This document shows, piece after piece, positions 11,433 to 21,840 of a DNA stretch of 64,000 nucleotides (positions are counted from its first letter, which is position 1; the number at the start of each line of letters is the position of its first letter). The DNA is from Chrysoperla carnea (Eukaryota; Arthropoda; Insecta; Neuroptera; Chrysopidae). The position numbers and the translations under genes were made by a program. The notes under the pieces were generated by a model. That model made no database searches. It was not told where the DNA came from and saw only the letters and a list, made by a program, of their open reading frames with translations. The stretch is from assembly GCF_905475395.1 (NCBI RefSeq), contig NC_058342.1:18138640-18202639 (forward strand). Direction: 5' to 3'.

Positions 11433-12429
11433 TAGTCCCGACAAAATCCGTCATTGAGCATGATTAATTTTCGCACGGAAAATCTTTGCAGGATCCTGTT
11501 TAAATCATGCTCCTGTACGTAAAAGTGCAGGTTACCGGAGGGTAACCCGGTAGGATTTTGTTTAAACTAATATTTATCAAATATTAGTAATATTGAACGA
11601 ATCGCTTCGGACTGTTTTCTCTAAACCCTTAAGTTTTCGGGCATAAAATTCGTAAAATTTAAAAAAATGCGATTTTTATTTTCATTCCTCAAAAAATCTG
11701 ATTTTTAATATGAATAAAGGTTTTGGCCTAATTTCATTTTAAGTGCTAATTGTTAATTGTTAAGCGGGCTAAAAACCACCCAAAAAAAACGATTTTACAA
11801 TTTTCTGTTCTATACATGCTAGAACGATCGGCTCGAAATAAATTTGAATTAACAGAAAAGTTCATTTAACATTCATTTAAAAGTTCAATTAACATTTTCC
11901 ACAACGCAAACAACCAAAAAGTTGGAAAAACCGTATTCCCGATTTTCCGTTAACTTTTCTGTTAACTTCACTTTATTTTGAGTCGATTTGGGAAAATCTT
12001 TCTAGCATGTATAGACCAGAAAATCGTTATTTTTCGCGCGCTCTCTTAACAATTAACAATCAAGCACTTAAAATGCTACTAGACCAAAAATTGCGGGATG
12101 TTGTTGAGTAAAGTAGACTACAAATAAAAGTTTTTTACATATTAAAAATCTGACTTTTTCATAAACTTTTTAAGAGACGAAAAATCGCGTTTTTTCAAAC
12201 TACACAAATTTTTACTCGAAAATTGGGGAGCAAAATTAGAGCAAAATGTCTAAGAACATTTTTTGTTAATATTGACCTGATTTTTATGATATTATATAAT
12301 AAAATTTTCCGAAGCGATTCTGGTAATATTACTTATTTGTTACTATTTTTACGTACAGGAAGGAACATGATTTGGAAGGAGCAATAAGCGAAAATTAATC
12401 ATGCTCAATGATGGATTTTGCCGGGTCTA
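11433..12429. mobile_element. 1-kb fold-back DNA element, imperfect palindrome, TTA target duplication
   Basis: The outer ends TAGTCCCGACAAAATCCGTC and (reverse) TAGACCCGGCAAAATCCATC match at 17 of 20 positions. The inverted match continues inward (GAGCATGATTAATTTTCGC; GTACGTAAAA; GAATCGCTTCGG; a TCTATACATGCTAGAACGAT region near the centre), so the two halves are diverged mirror copies. TTA flanks both sides (11430-11432 and 12430-12432), as expected for PIF/Harbinger-type insertion. No transposase frame is seen, so it is non-autonomous. Confidence 0.7.
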
Positions 12430-12522
12430 TTAGAAGTAAACAACAATATATCCACAGGTATTACTTTTTTCCCTACAAATCTCTACATCTAGTCCTCCGA
12501 TTTTTTATGTAAAGATTGTGGA

Positions 12523-12632
12523 TGATATCTTTATTTAATTACATGACGTAAAAAACAAACGGTTGGGTCATCAACACTGTTTATACATGGTATTTCAACA
12601 ATTAACTCAGTCAATTGTTTGTTTCCACTTGT
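12523..12632 (-). repeat. Dispersed family A, 5'-end fragment
   Basis: Reversed. Contains ATACATGGTATTTCAACAAT and ends in CAATTGTTTGTTTCCACTTG. It carries the alternative segment ACATGACGTAAAAAACAAAC also seen in the copies at 23891 and 27295. Confidence 0.7.
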
Positions 12633-14480
12633 TACTAATAAATTTTTGAATCAGAATTATTTACTACAGCACAAAATCCATACGTAAAATATTTGTGATT
12701 TTAATCATTAAATAATAAATGAGAATCGTATTGAAAACTATAATCACGATTAATACTTATTTATTTTATTCCAATTCATTTTTTTGGCTAATTAATTGAA
12801 TGTTTTCTTTATGATTAATGAAGAGCATTCAACTATGTTTAATAGTGATGTTACGAATGTTGATTTTTTTACATTCGCGAATGCGAGTGCGAATGTTTAT
12901 TTCCAATAAGTATTTGCGAATGCGTATGTGCGCACAAATTCTAATGCTCAATAAATTCAATTTATTTTAGTATTTCACCAACTAATTCACTCCACGTTGC
13001 ACAATATGTTTAATTAATTTAATTTTTCATGTTCGCAACTTTCTTCTGTAATTTGTCAGATGCCAGACATATTTCAACCTTACCTAATTTCAAACACATA
13101 ATAAATATCCAAAATCCAGCCACCGTGAAATCAACTTTTTTTTATTTTTATAGATATCCTTAACTTTTTTAGAGTTTTGATTGACATGAGCAGTCAAAAC
13201 TACTTTTGACCGAATTAGTTAGTGAAAACCACTTTTGACCAGCTTCAAAGTTCTTTTGACTCTTATGTCAGTCAAAAAATTTTGACTGATTTTGCCAGTT
13301 AAAAGAAGTTTTGACCAGCTAAGATTTTTGACTGTAATATATATATGTATATAGGTTTTTCGCTGATTTTTTATGATTTTGATCTTAAATAGCGAATATA
13401 AAAATGAAAGTTTAGAAAGATATTGATACAAATATGGAGTTAGTACTCTCAAAAAGTTTTATAGACCATTATTGAAGGTAACATAGGTTTCTAAAAATTG
13501 CAGAAACATTTTTAGTCTATTTTTAACATATTTTTGTAAAAATATCAAACTACAAATTTAAAAAACCTTCGCTCGCGTTTACAATCGTATCAGAATTTAA
13601 CGAACCAAATTTTCTAATTTGCCTACATTTTTGTAAGCACATTAATAATTAATTTCGTACGCTAAACAATTTTGGTTTTAAGCTAGAGCTAATAATAGCT
13701 ATAATGCTCGACGATTATCAAGTAGATTGCATAACTTTCTAGAAGCAATTTTATTAAATTTATGTTTGACATTATTACTCTAGCAAGTTATTTCCTAGTA
13801 AAATTAATATCCTACAACTTTAGGTTGACAAACTGCTTTTTTTATAATTTAACGAAAATCAGATAATAACCAATTCCTAATATACCTGAATTACATCAAA
13901 AATTGATTCAAAAGCATCTACATAGGTGTTTGCTCTATAGCAATTATGAACGAGGCTAGCTTGATACAAATAAAAATAAATGCATGACGGTACTACTAAG
14001 ATTTTATTACAGGTAATTGAACGAATCATAGGTTATTGTATCATGGGAAAAAAGTATAACATTTTGATTTAAACTTGAATCTATAAGATTTAATAAATAT
14101 ATATGTTTGTCTAATGTCTATTAATAAATCATATACAGACACAGCTCGTATACCACGAAAGGTAACATAGGTCCAAATCATACAACTAAAAAAAATTTAA
14201 TGTATATAAAATATGTCCACAATATTTGCCACCATGAAAAATGGATTAGTCTCTTGTTGAACTCAAAAATCGAGATAGTTTTTGTAAAATGCATAAAGCT
14301 GCAAATGTAAGACAAAAATATTAAATGCTGGTCGCTTTAAATAGTTAAGTCTATTGTTCCAAATTTCATACTAAACCCCTATCTAATATTTTTTGCGGGA
14401 AACATTTATTTTGTTTAAAAATTCATTTCAAAGCATAAAAATCCAAAAATCGAAAACGGTAGAAGAGTAAAATAAACTAA
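12633..14480. other. AT-rich stretch without a recognised gene
   Basis: 13170-13340 holds an unusual cluster of TTTTGAC/GTCAAAA motifs (see findings). 13765-13790 (ATTACTCTAGCAAG) is a scrap of family C. No gene is seen. Confidence 0.5.
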
Positions 14481-14489
14481 ATATTGGTG

Positions 14490-14810
14490 TCAAGTACTTG
14501 AATATTGATACCCAGGCAGTGAAAAAAGTGGTTCAGATGTACCGACGATTCATTAATAATAGTGAATCAACTATCATAAATGAATACCGACTACTTGCAT
14601 GGCCGAATGGAAAACTAATTCCGCCATACCAGAGTCGGTTGCTCATCTCATTGAAGCATGGGACCAAGATTTGTAGCGTAACTCTTCCGGTCATTATAGC
14701 TACAGCAGAGAGATCGTTTTCTACACTTCAAGGGGTAAAATCTTTGTAGCGTGCCTCAATGAGACAGGAAAGATTATTCGGGTTTGCTTTAATAAACATC
14801 TGTAAAGAAC
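14490..14810 (+). pseudogene. hAT transposase C-terminal remnant
   Basis: The frame from about 14498 ends TLPVIIATAERSFSTLQGVK-SL, then a TAG stop at 14747-14749, and continues in the same frame as RASMRQERLFGFALINICKE. The LPV..ATAERSFSTL..K....M.QERL..FALI.I pattern is the C-terminal dimerisation region of hAT-superfamily transposases. Upstream DDE-core blocks are not recognisable, so only the 3' end survives. It is a dead copy. Confidence 0.75.
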
Positions 14811-15586
14811 CTAAATAAAATTCTTTAATAAAAAATGTATGCTAACGTTTAATTTAATTGAAAGTTGTAAAAATTTCATCAAAATTGGTTCAGTAGTTTA
14901 GATTCTAAATGAGACACTGGGATGTGTAAGCAAACGCACATTTACTTTTGTATTTTTTGTGAGCGAACAAAGTAACATTTTACAGGTTTATTAATTTACA
15001 AAAACATTGTACAAAATCTTGGTTTTTTGTAGGAATGCACTATATCGTTCATGAGCTCATACTCCGACTCACATTTGGCCGATTTTCATGCTGTGCCGTG
15101 TCCATCACCTTTTTTGAGAGATGAATCCGCGCTTGGGCAACGCTTTGCTAGTAATATTATATTTAATAATAACCGCAAACCTAATCTCCGCGTAATTTAA
15201 AGGTAATCTGTACATATATTATACATATAAATTAAATATGCAAACTTATTTCAAATTACTGTAATTGTCACATTAGAACGTATAATTTAAATATCTTCAA
15301 ACATCTCAATTACACCTTAATTAAATAACTAACAAAAATTATATACAGCTGTTAAATGAAAGTAACGTGGCTTAAGTCAATGCCACTGGATTACTAAGGA
15401 AATTATTTAAACACAGAGTACAAACTTTTAGGGTACCAATAATATTTTAAGGATGTATAAGAAAATGCAATAATAAGTTCTAAATTTTAATATTTTTATT
15501 CCACTTGAGGTGTGGAGGTGGACACCAAAATAAATAAACGTAAACACGGAAATCAAATTCGTAGAATATTGACAATTTAAATATAA
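14811..15586. other. Unassigned sequence between the hAT remnant and tRNA array 2
   Basis: 14865-14905 (TTTCATCAAAATTGGTTCAG) is a scrap of a kind common in insect dispersed repeats. 15080-15140 is the reverse of the fragment at 5525-5590. No gene. Confidence 0.4.
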
Positions 15587-15659
15587 GCCACGGTAGCGCA
15601 GTAGGTTTCACGTAAGTCTCATAATTTTAAGGTCGTGAGTCCGAACCTCATCCAGTGAA
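15587..15659 (+). pseudogene. Decayed tRNA-Met copy at the left edge of array 2
   Basis: The anticodon loop CTCATAA is kept, but the D arm (TTTCAC for TAGCGC), T loop (TCCGAAC) and acceptor 3' strand (CCAGTGA) no longer form a tRNA. Confidence 0.8.
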
Positions 15660-15730
15660 TTACTTTTTGTCATTATAATGTAAAATTGAAATTTTTTTAG
15701 CAAGGATCTCACGTTTCACATTTAACACAA

Positions 15731-15803
15731 GCCTCGGTAGCGCAGTAGGTAGCGCGTAAGTCTCATAATCTTAAGGTCGTGAGTTCGATCCTCACCCGGG
15801 GCA
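15731..15803 (+). tRNA. tRNA-Met(CAT), elongator type, array 2 copy 1
   Basis: Array-2 consensus: GCCTCGG/CCGGGGC acceptor stem with only one G-U pair, GCGC/GCGC D stem, CAT anticodon and discriminator A. A TTTTT run lies five bases downstream. Confidence 0.96.
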
Positions 15804-15872
15804 TTACTTTTTACCATTATAATGTTAAATTGAAATTTAATAGCAAGGATCTTACGTTTCAAATTTATCACA

Positions 15873-15945
15873 AGCCTCGGTAGCGCAGTAGGTAGCGCGT
15901 AAGTCTCATAATCTTAAGGTCGTGAGTTCGATCCTCACCCGGGGC
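15873..15945 (+). tRNA. tRNA-Met(CAT), array 2 copy 2
   Basis: Identical to the array-2 consensus, with a TTTT terminator. Confidence 0.96.
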
Positions 15946-16016
15946 ATTACTTTTACCATTATAATGTTAAATTGAAATTTTTTTAGCTAGGATCTTACGT
16001 TTCACATTTAACACAT

Positions 16017-16089
16017 GCCTCGGTAGCGCAGTAGGTAGCGCGTAAGTCTCATAATCTTAAGGTCGTGAGTTCGATCCTCAAACGGGGCA
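16017..16089 (+). tRNA. tRNA-Met(CAT), array 2 copy 3, with two stem mismatches
   Basis: CACCC near the 3' end is CAAAC, breaking one T-stem pair and one acceptor pair. Otherwise it matches the consensus. Confidence 0.8.
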
Positions 16090-16159
16090 TTACTTTTACC
16101 ATTATAATGTTAAATTGAAATTTTTTTACCAACGATCTTACGTTTCACATTTAACATAA

Positions 16160-16232
16160 GCCTCGGTAGCGCAGTAGGTAGCGCGTAAGTCTCATAATCT
16201 TAAGGTCGTGAGTTCGATCCTCACCCGGGGCA
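16160..16232 (+). tRNA. tRNA-Met(CAT), array 2 copy 4
   Basis: Identical to the array-2 consensus, with a TTTTT terminator. Confidence 0.96.
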
Positions 16233-16302
16233 TTACTTTTTACCATTATAATGTTAAATTGAAATTTAATAGCAAGGATCTTACGTTTCAAATTTAACAC
16301 AA

Positions 16303-16375
16303 GCCTCGGTAGCGCAGTAGGTAGCGCGTAAGTCTCATAATCTTAAGGTCGTGAGTTCGATCCTCACCCGGGGCA
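16303..16375 (+). tRNA. tRNA-Met(CAT), array 2 copy 5
   Basis: Identical to the array-2 consensus, with a TTTT terminator. Confidence 0.96.
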
Positions 16376-16445
16376 TTACTTTTACCATTATAATGTTAAA
16401 TTGAAATTTTTTTAGCAAGGATCTTACGTTTCACATTTAACACAA

Positions 16446-16518
16446 GCCTCGGTAGCGCAGTAGGTAGCGCGTAAGTCTCATAATCTTAAGGTCGTGAGTT
16501 CGATCCTCACCCGGGGCA
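16446..16518 (+). tRNA. tRNA-Met(CAT), array 2 copy 6
   Basis: Identical to the array-2 consensus. The downstream run is CCTTT, a weaker terminator than in its sisters. Confidence 0.94.
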
Positions 16519-16588
16519 TTACCTTTACCATTATAATGTTAAATTGAAATTTTTTTAGCAAGGATCTTACGTTTCACATTTAACACAA

Positions 16589-16661
16589 GCCTCGGTAGCG
16601 CAGTAGGTAGCGCGTAAGTCTCATAATCTTAAGGTCGTGAGTTCGATCCTCACCCGGGGCA
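16589..16661 (+). tRNA. tRNA-Met(CAT), array 2 copy 7
   Basis: Identical to the array-2 consensus, with a TTTTT terminator. Confidence 0.96.
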
Positions 16662-16731
16662 TTACTTTTTACCATTATAATGTTAAATTGAAATTTAATA
16701 GCAAGGATCTTACGTTTCACATTTAACACAA

Positions 16732-16804
16732 GCCTCGGTAGCGCAGTAGGTAGCGCGTAAGTCTCATAATCTTAAGGCCGTGAGTTCGATCCTCACCCGG
16801 GGCA
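16732..16804 (+). tRNA. tRNA-Met(CAT), array 2 copy 8
   Basis: Consensus except GGTCG to GGCCG in the variable loop, which should not affect folding. Confidence 0.93.
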
Positions 16805-16870
16805 TCACTTTTTACCATTATAATGTTAAATTGAAATTTAATAGCAAGAATCTTACGTTTTTTTACAGAA

Positions 16871-16943
16871 GCCGCGGTAGCGCAGTAGGTAGCGCGTAAG
16901 TCTCATAATCTTAAGGTCGTGAGTTCGATCCTCACCCGGGGCA
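16871..16943 (+). tRNA. tRNA-Met(CAT), array 2 copy 9, acceptor-stem change
   Basis: GCCTCGG is GCCGCGG, turning the 4-69 wobble into a mismatch. The upstream spacer is also shortened (TTTTTTTACAGAA). Confidence 0.85.
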
Positions 16944-17020
16944 TTACTTTTTAAAATTATAATGTTAAATTGAAATATAATAGAGAGGATCTTACGTTTC
17001 ACATTTAACATAAGCCTCGA

Positions 17021-17429
17021 TTTTATCTCAATAAATAATTAATTAATTGAAAAATAACAATTAATGGCATTTTAATTGAATAATTAAAAAATAATAATAA
17101 TTTCCCAAGCAAGACAAACAATAGAAATTCATATATCAGAAAGGCAATTAAAATGCGTAAATCATGCACTATTTAAATTTTACACATTTTTATGGAAATA
17201 CTTTGTTGTTTTATTATTTGACTACGCCAAAGGAAGGTTATGTTTTGCGATGTATGTATGTATGTATATTTCTTTGACACGCGTTGTATCCTAATCGGCT
17301 TGTTAGATTTTAATTTGAGAGGATACTCCAGTCGACACGTAGGAAAGTGGAGTTAGATGGAAAAGGTCATAAGAAAATAAAACTTTGTTGTTCATGGATG
17401 GATAATTAGCATTTTCTCAAGTTTTCGAC
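17021..17429. other. Unassigned sequence after tRNA array 2
   Basis: AT-rich sequence with a short ATGT run at 17250-17265. No gene or element recognised. Confidence 0.45.
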
Positions 17430-17720
17430 CTTGTCTCTTGTGCGAAAAAAGGAGGGTAGGAAGACCAGCAAAATTTTCGATCATCCTCCGATTTTCCTCA
17501 ATAGTTTTACCTTACGTCTTGCTACTGTTGAGCGTTAAATTTTCCACAATTTTGACTCTTCAAACATGTCAATTTGTTACCGAGATAAGGCGCTTCAAAA
17601 AAAAACGACACTTTTCAAAATATGTCAAAATATGCTCTAAAAAATTCCAAAAAATTCTGAAGTCTACCTTATTTCTTCTGTTTTACCCGAATTATGATGA
17701 AATGCTGTTGTAATTATAAT
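17430..17720 (+). repeat. Dispersed family H copy
   Basis: Shares TTGTGCGAAAAAAGGAGG-like, CAATTTGTTACCGAGATAAG, GCGCTTCAAAAAAAAAC and AATTATGATGAAAT segments with 51480-51775 in the same order. The 91-codon open frame across it is not conserved in the second copy, so it is not called a gene. Confidence 0.6.
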
Positions 17721-17789
17721 AAATCCAATATATGCGGCTCATTTTAATGGATCAAAATTTTCCAATAAATCCAATAAAAGCGGCTATGA

Positions 17790-18580
17790 TTCAGAATAAG
17801 GTTTTAATTGAACCTTAGATCGAAGAACCTTAGAAAACTTAGATAGAATTCTATGCCGGTATGTGTCCCTTTAAAACTAATATTTTTCATTTGAAGCATT
17901 TTCCTCCATTAAATTTATTTAGCGAGTTCCAAGCATATGTCAGCTTAAAAACAAATGAAAACAAACAATTGACTGAGTTAATAGTTGAAATACCATGCAT
18001 AGACAGAGTTGATTACTCTATAACATTACACATACATACATGACACACATACATAACTGAAAATCCCATATTAATACATACTATACAATTAACGCCTTAT
18101 TTTGCTCCCTCGCTGGTAAACAGTGATGTAAACGAAAAAATGTTTCAAACAAAAGTTGTTTATTTTTTTATAAGGGATTTTTTATATTTAAACTTTTGTT
18201 CTATCTCTAACGGTTTACAAGACCCAATTCACCTATGTTGCTCATTTACGAACTCTATCTCACTTTTTACGTCCTGAGTAGGCTGTAAAAATTTCAGCTT
18301 GATATCTTGTTTCGTTTTTGAGTTATCGTGTCCATAGATGGATAGACAGACAACCGGAAATACACTAATTAGGTGATTTTATGAACACCTATAACAAAAT
18401 TTTGTTCCTAGTATCAATATTTTTAAGCGTTACAAACTTGGGACTAAACTTATTATACCTTGCATATGACATATATACATGGTATAACAACACCTTGAAT
18501 ATGGTATGAGTGTAAAGGACGGTAAAAATTATGTTTGCCCGGAGCGGCTAAATTGTTAAGTCGGGCGCTAAGTGGGTGAG
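17790..18580 (+). repeat. Dispersed family B copy split by a family A insertion
   Basis: Left part 17790-17950 and right part about 18487-18580 together match the uninterrupted copy at 10890-11115. The right part resumes at ATGGTATGAGTGTAAAGGAC. Confidence 0.65.
17951..18486 (+). repeat. Dispersed family A, full-length copy inserted in family B
   Basis: Runs from ACAAATGAAAACAAACAATT to the TATACC(..)GGTATA hairpin. Because the surrounding family B is known uninterrupted elsewhere, this copy shows the true ends of family A: about 536 bp, with no inverted terminal repeats and no clear target duplication. Confidence 0.8.
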
Positions 18581-19399
18581 AGGCTATACGTTTGTCAGCC
18601 TTTGTATAAATAAATAAAAAATTTTCTTTATTTACTGAACTGTAGGGCATATATATTGATTTATTCTACACGGGCGTTGAATATTTTCAGGCGACCATGG
18701 ATATTTTTGAAATCGTATTCCATTGATAGATAAAATCTAATTGAATAAATATTATAAAAATTATCGCATAGCGTTTCGCTTATCTTAATTTAGCGAAATG
18801 TATCTTTCACTGTTTTATCTAGGAAACAAATGACGTTTTTATTCACATTAATTTTCAGAAAAGGTTCTCTTAATTCAGGTACATAAGTAAATGATTAGCA
18901 TATTTAAATATGGAAAAACCAATCAATGGACAAACTAATACACTTCATAAAATTTACATTTAAATATGCAAAAAAAAAATAAAGGTAATATTCTTATTAA
19001 TGACGTCATTAAGATTCCGTCATAATAATTTAAAATAATTTTTTTATATTTTTTCAATTTGTTTACGTAAATAAAATTTCATATGTTTAAAAATAGTACA
19101 CTTTCATTATATAATCGATGATTTAGTAGAAACTAATGAAATAATATCTGTATTTATACCTAATAAACTTGTTTGGGTATTTTGTTGAAAGGATTTAATT
19201 TAAAAACACTTTGACGAATTTTAGTAAATATTTGTTTATATATTCCTAATGATCTATCGATTAATCATTTCTAAGGTAAATCGGGCGTGTCAGAGCCGTA
19301 TTTAGAAGTTATCATTTTGGAAGAATTCAAAATTTTCGACAGAAGGGGTACGGGGTTGCGCAAAGTACAAAATTTTGAATTTTTTCAAAATAATCAATA
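18581..19399. other. AT-rich stretch without a recognised gene
   Basis: Nothing recognised. Confidence 0.45.
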
Positions 19400-19580
19400 T
19401 TTTTTTATCAGTTTTAAGTAAATGAGTACTCTAGTGATTTTTTTCTCTAGGCGCTTCGAAATAAATATTCTTGAAAAGCTCAAAATGCAATATTCGATTT
19501 TAAGAAAAATGTGTTAATTATTCAATCACTGAGGGAATTAACGCAGCTCCTGCGCTACGAATTTTTTTTATATTATCAAA
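19400..19580 (+). repeat. Dispersed family F copy
   Basis: GCAATATTCGATTTTAAGAA, AAATGTGTTA and AACGCAGCTCCTGCGCTACG are shared with 30630-30825. Non-coding; class unknown. Confidence 0.6.
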
Positions 19581-19922
19581 TTTTCCCCTAAATGACATCT
19601 ATTAGATAAGATCGATAAGCATTTAAAAGAAATTTTTCAAAATTCCTTCATCAGTACAAAATTATTAGCTCCATTTCCTTCGGTAATTCGCTAAAATTCT
19701 ATTCCAGAATTTGATAAAATTAATTTACAGAATAATTTTGACCCTAAAAAAAACACAAAAATTCAATTCAGTTGTCAATTTGTCATGTAGTAGTTTTTGA
19801 GACATCGCCCAAAAATCTGAATAAGAAGCGGTATCGCGGAGCAGCTGTGAGTATTTTTAACAGTTTATAAAAAAAAATTGGAATAATTGTTTAACATAAA
19901 CTTCTTCATCTACTTATCTTTT
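19581..19922. other. Unassigned AT-rich sequence
   Basis: Nothing recognised. Confidence 0.4.
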
Positions 19923-20475
19923 TATACCATGCATGCATGTAATATGCAAGGTATACTAAGTTTAGTCCCAAGTTTGTAACGCTTAAAAATATTGATGCCA
20001 CGCACAAAATTTTGGTATAGGTATTCATAGAATCACCTAATTAATCCATTTCTGGTTGTCCGTCCGTCTGTGGACACGATAACTCAAAAACGAAAAAAGA
20101 TATCGAGCTGAAATTTGTACAGCGTGCGCAGGACGTAAAAAGTGAGGTCGAGTTCGTAAATGAGCATCATAGGTCAATTGGGTCTCGAGTCCGTAGGATC
20201 CATCCTGTAAACCGTTAAAGATAGAACATAAGTTTAAATGTAAAAAATGTCCCTTATAAAAAAATAAACAACTTTGGTTTGAAACATTTTTGCGTAAACA
20301 TTACTGTTTACCCGTGAGGGCGCCAGTTAGGCGGGAATTTTATAGTATTTACTATACTTGAATATCAGTTATGTATGTGTCACATGTATGTATGTGTTAT
20401 GTGATAAAGAAAGCAACCCTGACTATGCATGGTATTTCAACAATTAACTCAGTAAATTGTTTGTTTTCACTTGTT
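19923..20475 (-). repeat. Dispersed family A, full-length copy
   Basis: Reversed, with both ends present: TATACCATGCATGCATG... and ...TTGTTTTCACTTGT. At about 552 bp it supports the length inferred from the copy at 17951. Confidence 0.8.
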
Positions 20476-21001
20476 AAATCAGGGTTTACGGTTAATGTTA
20501 CATTTCAAAATCACTTATCCTTTTCCCAGAATTTCACAAGTCATGGGTCAACAATAAATTCACTGAACTGAAAAAAATAACATAAAAAATTTTTGTTTCA
20601 AAATGGTGAACAATAAAAATTTTTTCTCGTAAAGTTCAATAAAATTTTTTTGTGATGTAAATTTTTAAGATTTTTAACCTTGTTAAAACCACAAAAATTA
20701 TTTTGTCATTTTTGTGGATAACAATCACTGTAAGTCGTAATACAAAAAAATGAGTTAATATAATATTTATCGCAGTCTAACCTCTAAATGGGTTAAAAAT
20801 ATCGGTTCCCATTAGAAAATCGAGAAAAAAAAACACAACCCTGTTAAATGATCAGTATTAGGTTTATCTTTGAAATCCACTATTTTTTATATAAATAAAA
20901 ATTCGATATCTGCCTTGGTTTTCGACATATTGAAAGCTAATAAATGATAATAATAATTGAACAAAATTTTCAATTTTCGAAAATTCCGGATATGGAAAAA
21001 T
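20476..21001. other. Unassigned AT-rich sequence
   Basis: Nothing recognised. Confidence 0.4.
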
Positions 21002-21340
21002 TTTTTTTTACATTTAAACTTTTGTTCTATCTCTAATGGTATACAAATTGGGTCCTAGGGACCCAAGACCCAATTGACCAATGTTGCTCATTAACGAACT
21101 TGACCTCACGTTTTACGTCCTCAGCGCGCTATAAAATTTCAGCTTGATATTTCTTTTCGTTTTTGAGTTATTGTGATGACAGACGGACAAACAGACGACA
21201 GACAACCGGAAATGAACTAATTAGGTGATTTTATGAACACCTATACCAAAATTTTGTTCATAGCATCAATATTATTAAGCGTTACAAACTTGGGACTAAA
21301 CTTAGTATACCTTGATATATTTCATATACATGGTATAAAA
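21002..21340 (+). repeat. Dispersed family A, 3' part
   Basis: Begins in the middle of the element (TTTTTTACATTTAAACTTTT) and runs to the terminal hairpin; the 5' part is missing. Confidence 0.75.
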
Positions 21341-21528
21341 TCAACCCTTTTATCCAACATTACCCTGGCGCTCGTACATTCTTAATGAATATCTGTAACT
21401 TAATAATTTGTTAAAGCTTTAAGAATTCAGGCGAAAAGGTAGAATAAAATTTTTCTATATCTCGCTGAATTTATGAAATAACCAGGACTGAAAAATTAAA
21501 ATAAAAAATTTTGCTATTAGCATGGCAC

Positions 21529-21840
21529 TCTTGATGGGAAATCGAAAATTTTCAAAAAAAATTTTTTCTATCAAAAAATGTCAAATTTGATCATTTTTGC
21601 CTAATTTATACTTAATCCAGTCATACAGGACCTACTTATATGCATATCGACTTATTTGGATCAAAATTTCAATTTTGTTTATAGTCTTGATGGGAAATCG
21701 AAAATTTTCAAAAAAATAATTTTCTATCAAATTTTGTCAAATTTGATCATGTTTGGCTTATTTATACTTAATTCAGTCATAAAGGACCTACTTATATGCA
21801 TATCGACTTACTTGGATCAAAATTTCAATTTTTTTTATAG
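21529..21840 (+). repeat. Two tandem copies of a 156-bp unit
   Basis: Units 21529-21684 and 21685-21840 both run from TCTTGATGGGAAATCGAAAA to ATTTCAATTTT(..)TATAG, with few differences. A satellite-like dimer, origin unknown. Confidence 0.75.

Larger units (their letters stand above)
15587..16943 (+). repeat. Tandem array 2: nine tRNA-Met(CAT) genes plus one decayed copy, period about 143 bp
   Basis: Units start at 15587 (decayed), 15731, 15873, 16017, 16160, 16303, 16446, 16589, 16732 and 16871. A further unit is cut off at about 17013, where only AGCCTCGA remains. Spacers share ACCATTATAATGTTAAATTG and a TCTTACGTTTCACATTTAAC segment and are unlike array-1 spacers. Two spacer subtypes, with TTTTTTAGC or TTTAATAGC, recur along the array, suggesting that exchange moved units or blocks of units. 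Confidence 0.95.

Noticed and set aside
13219-13452. 77-codon minus-strand open frame
   Set aside because: It overlaps the TTTTGAC cluster and has no recognisable motif.
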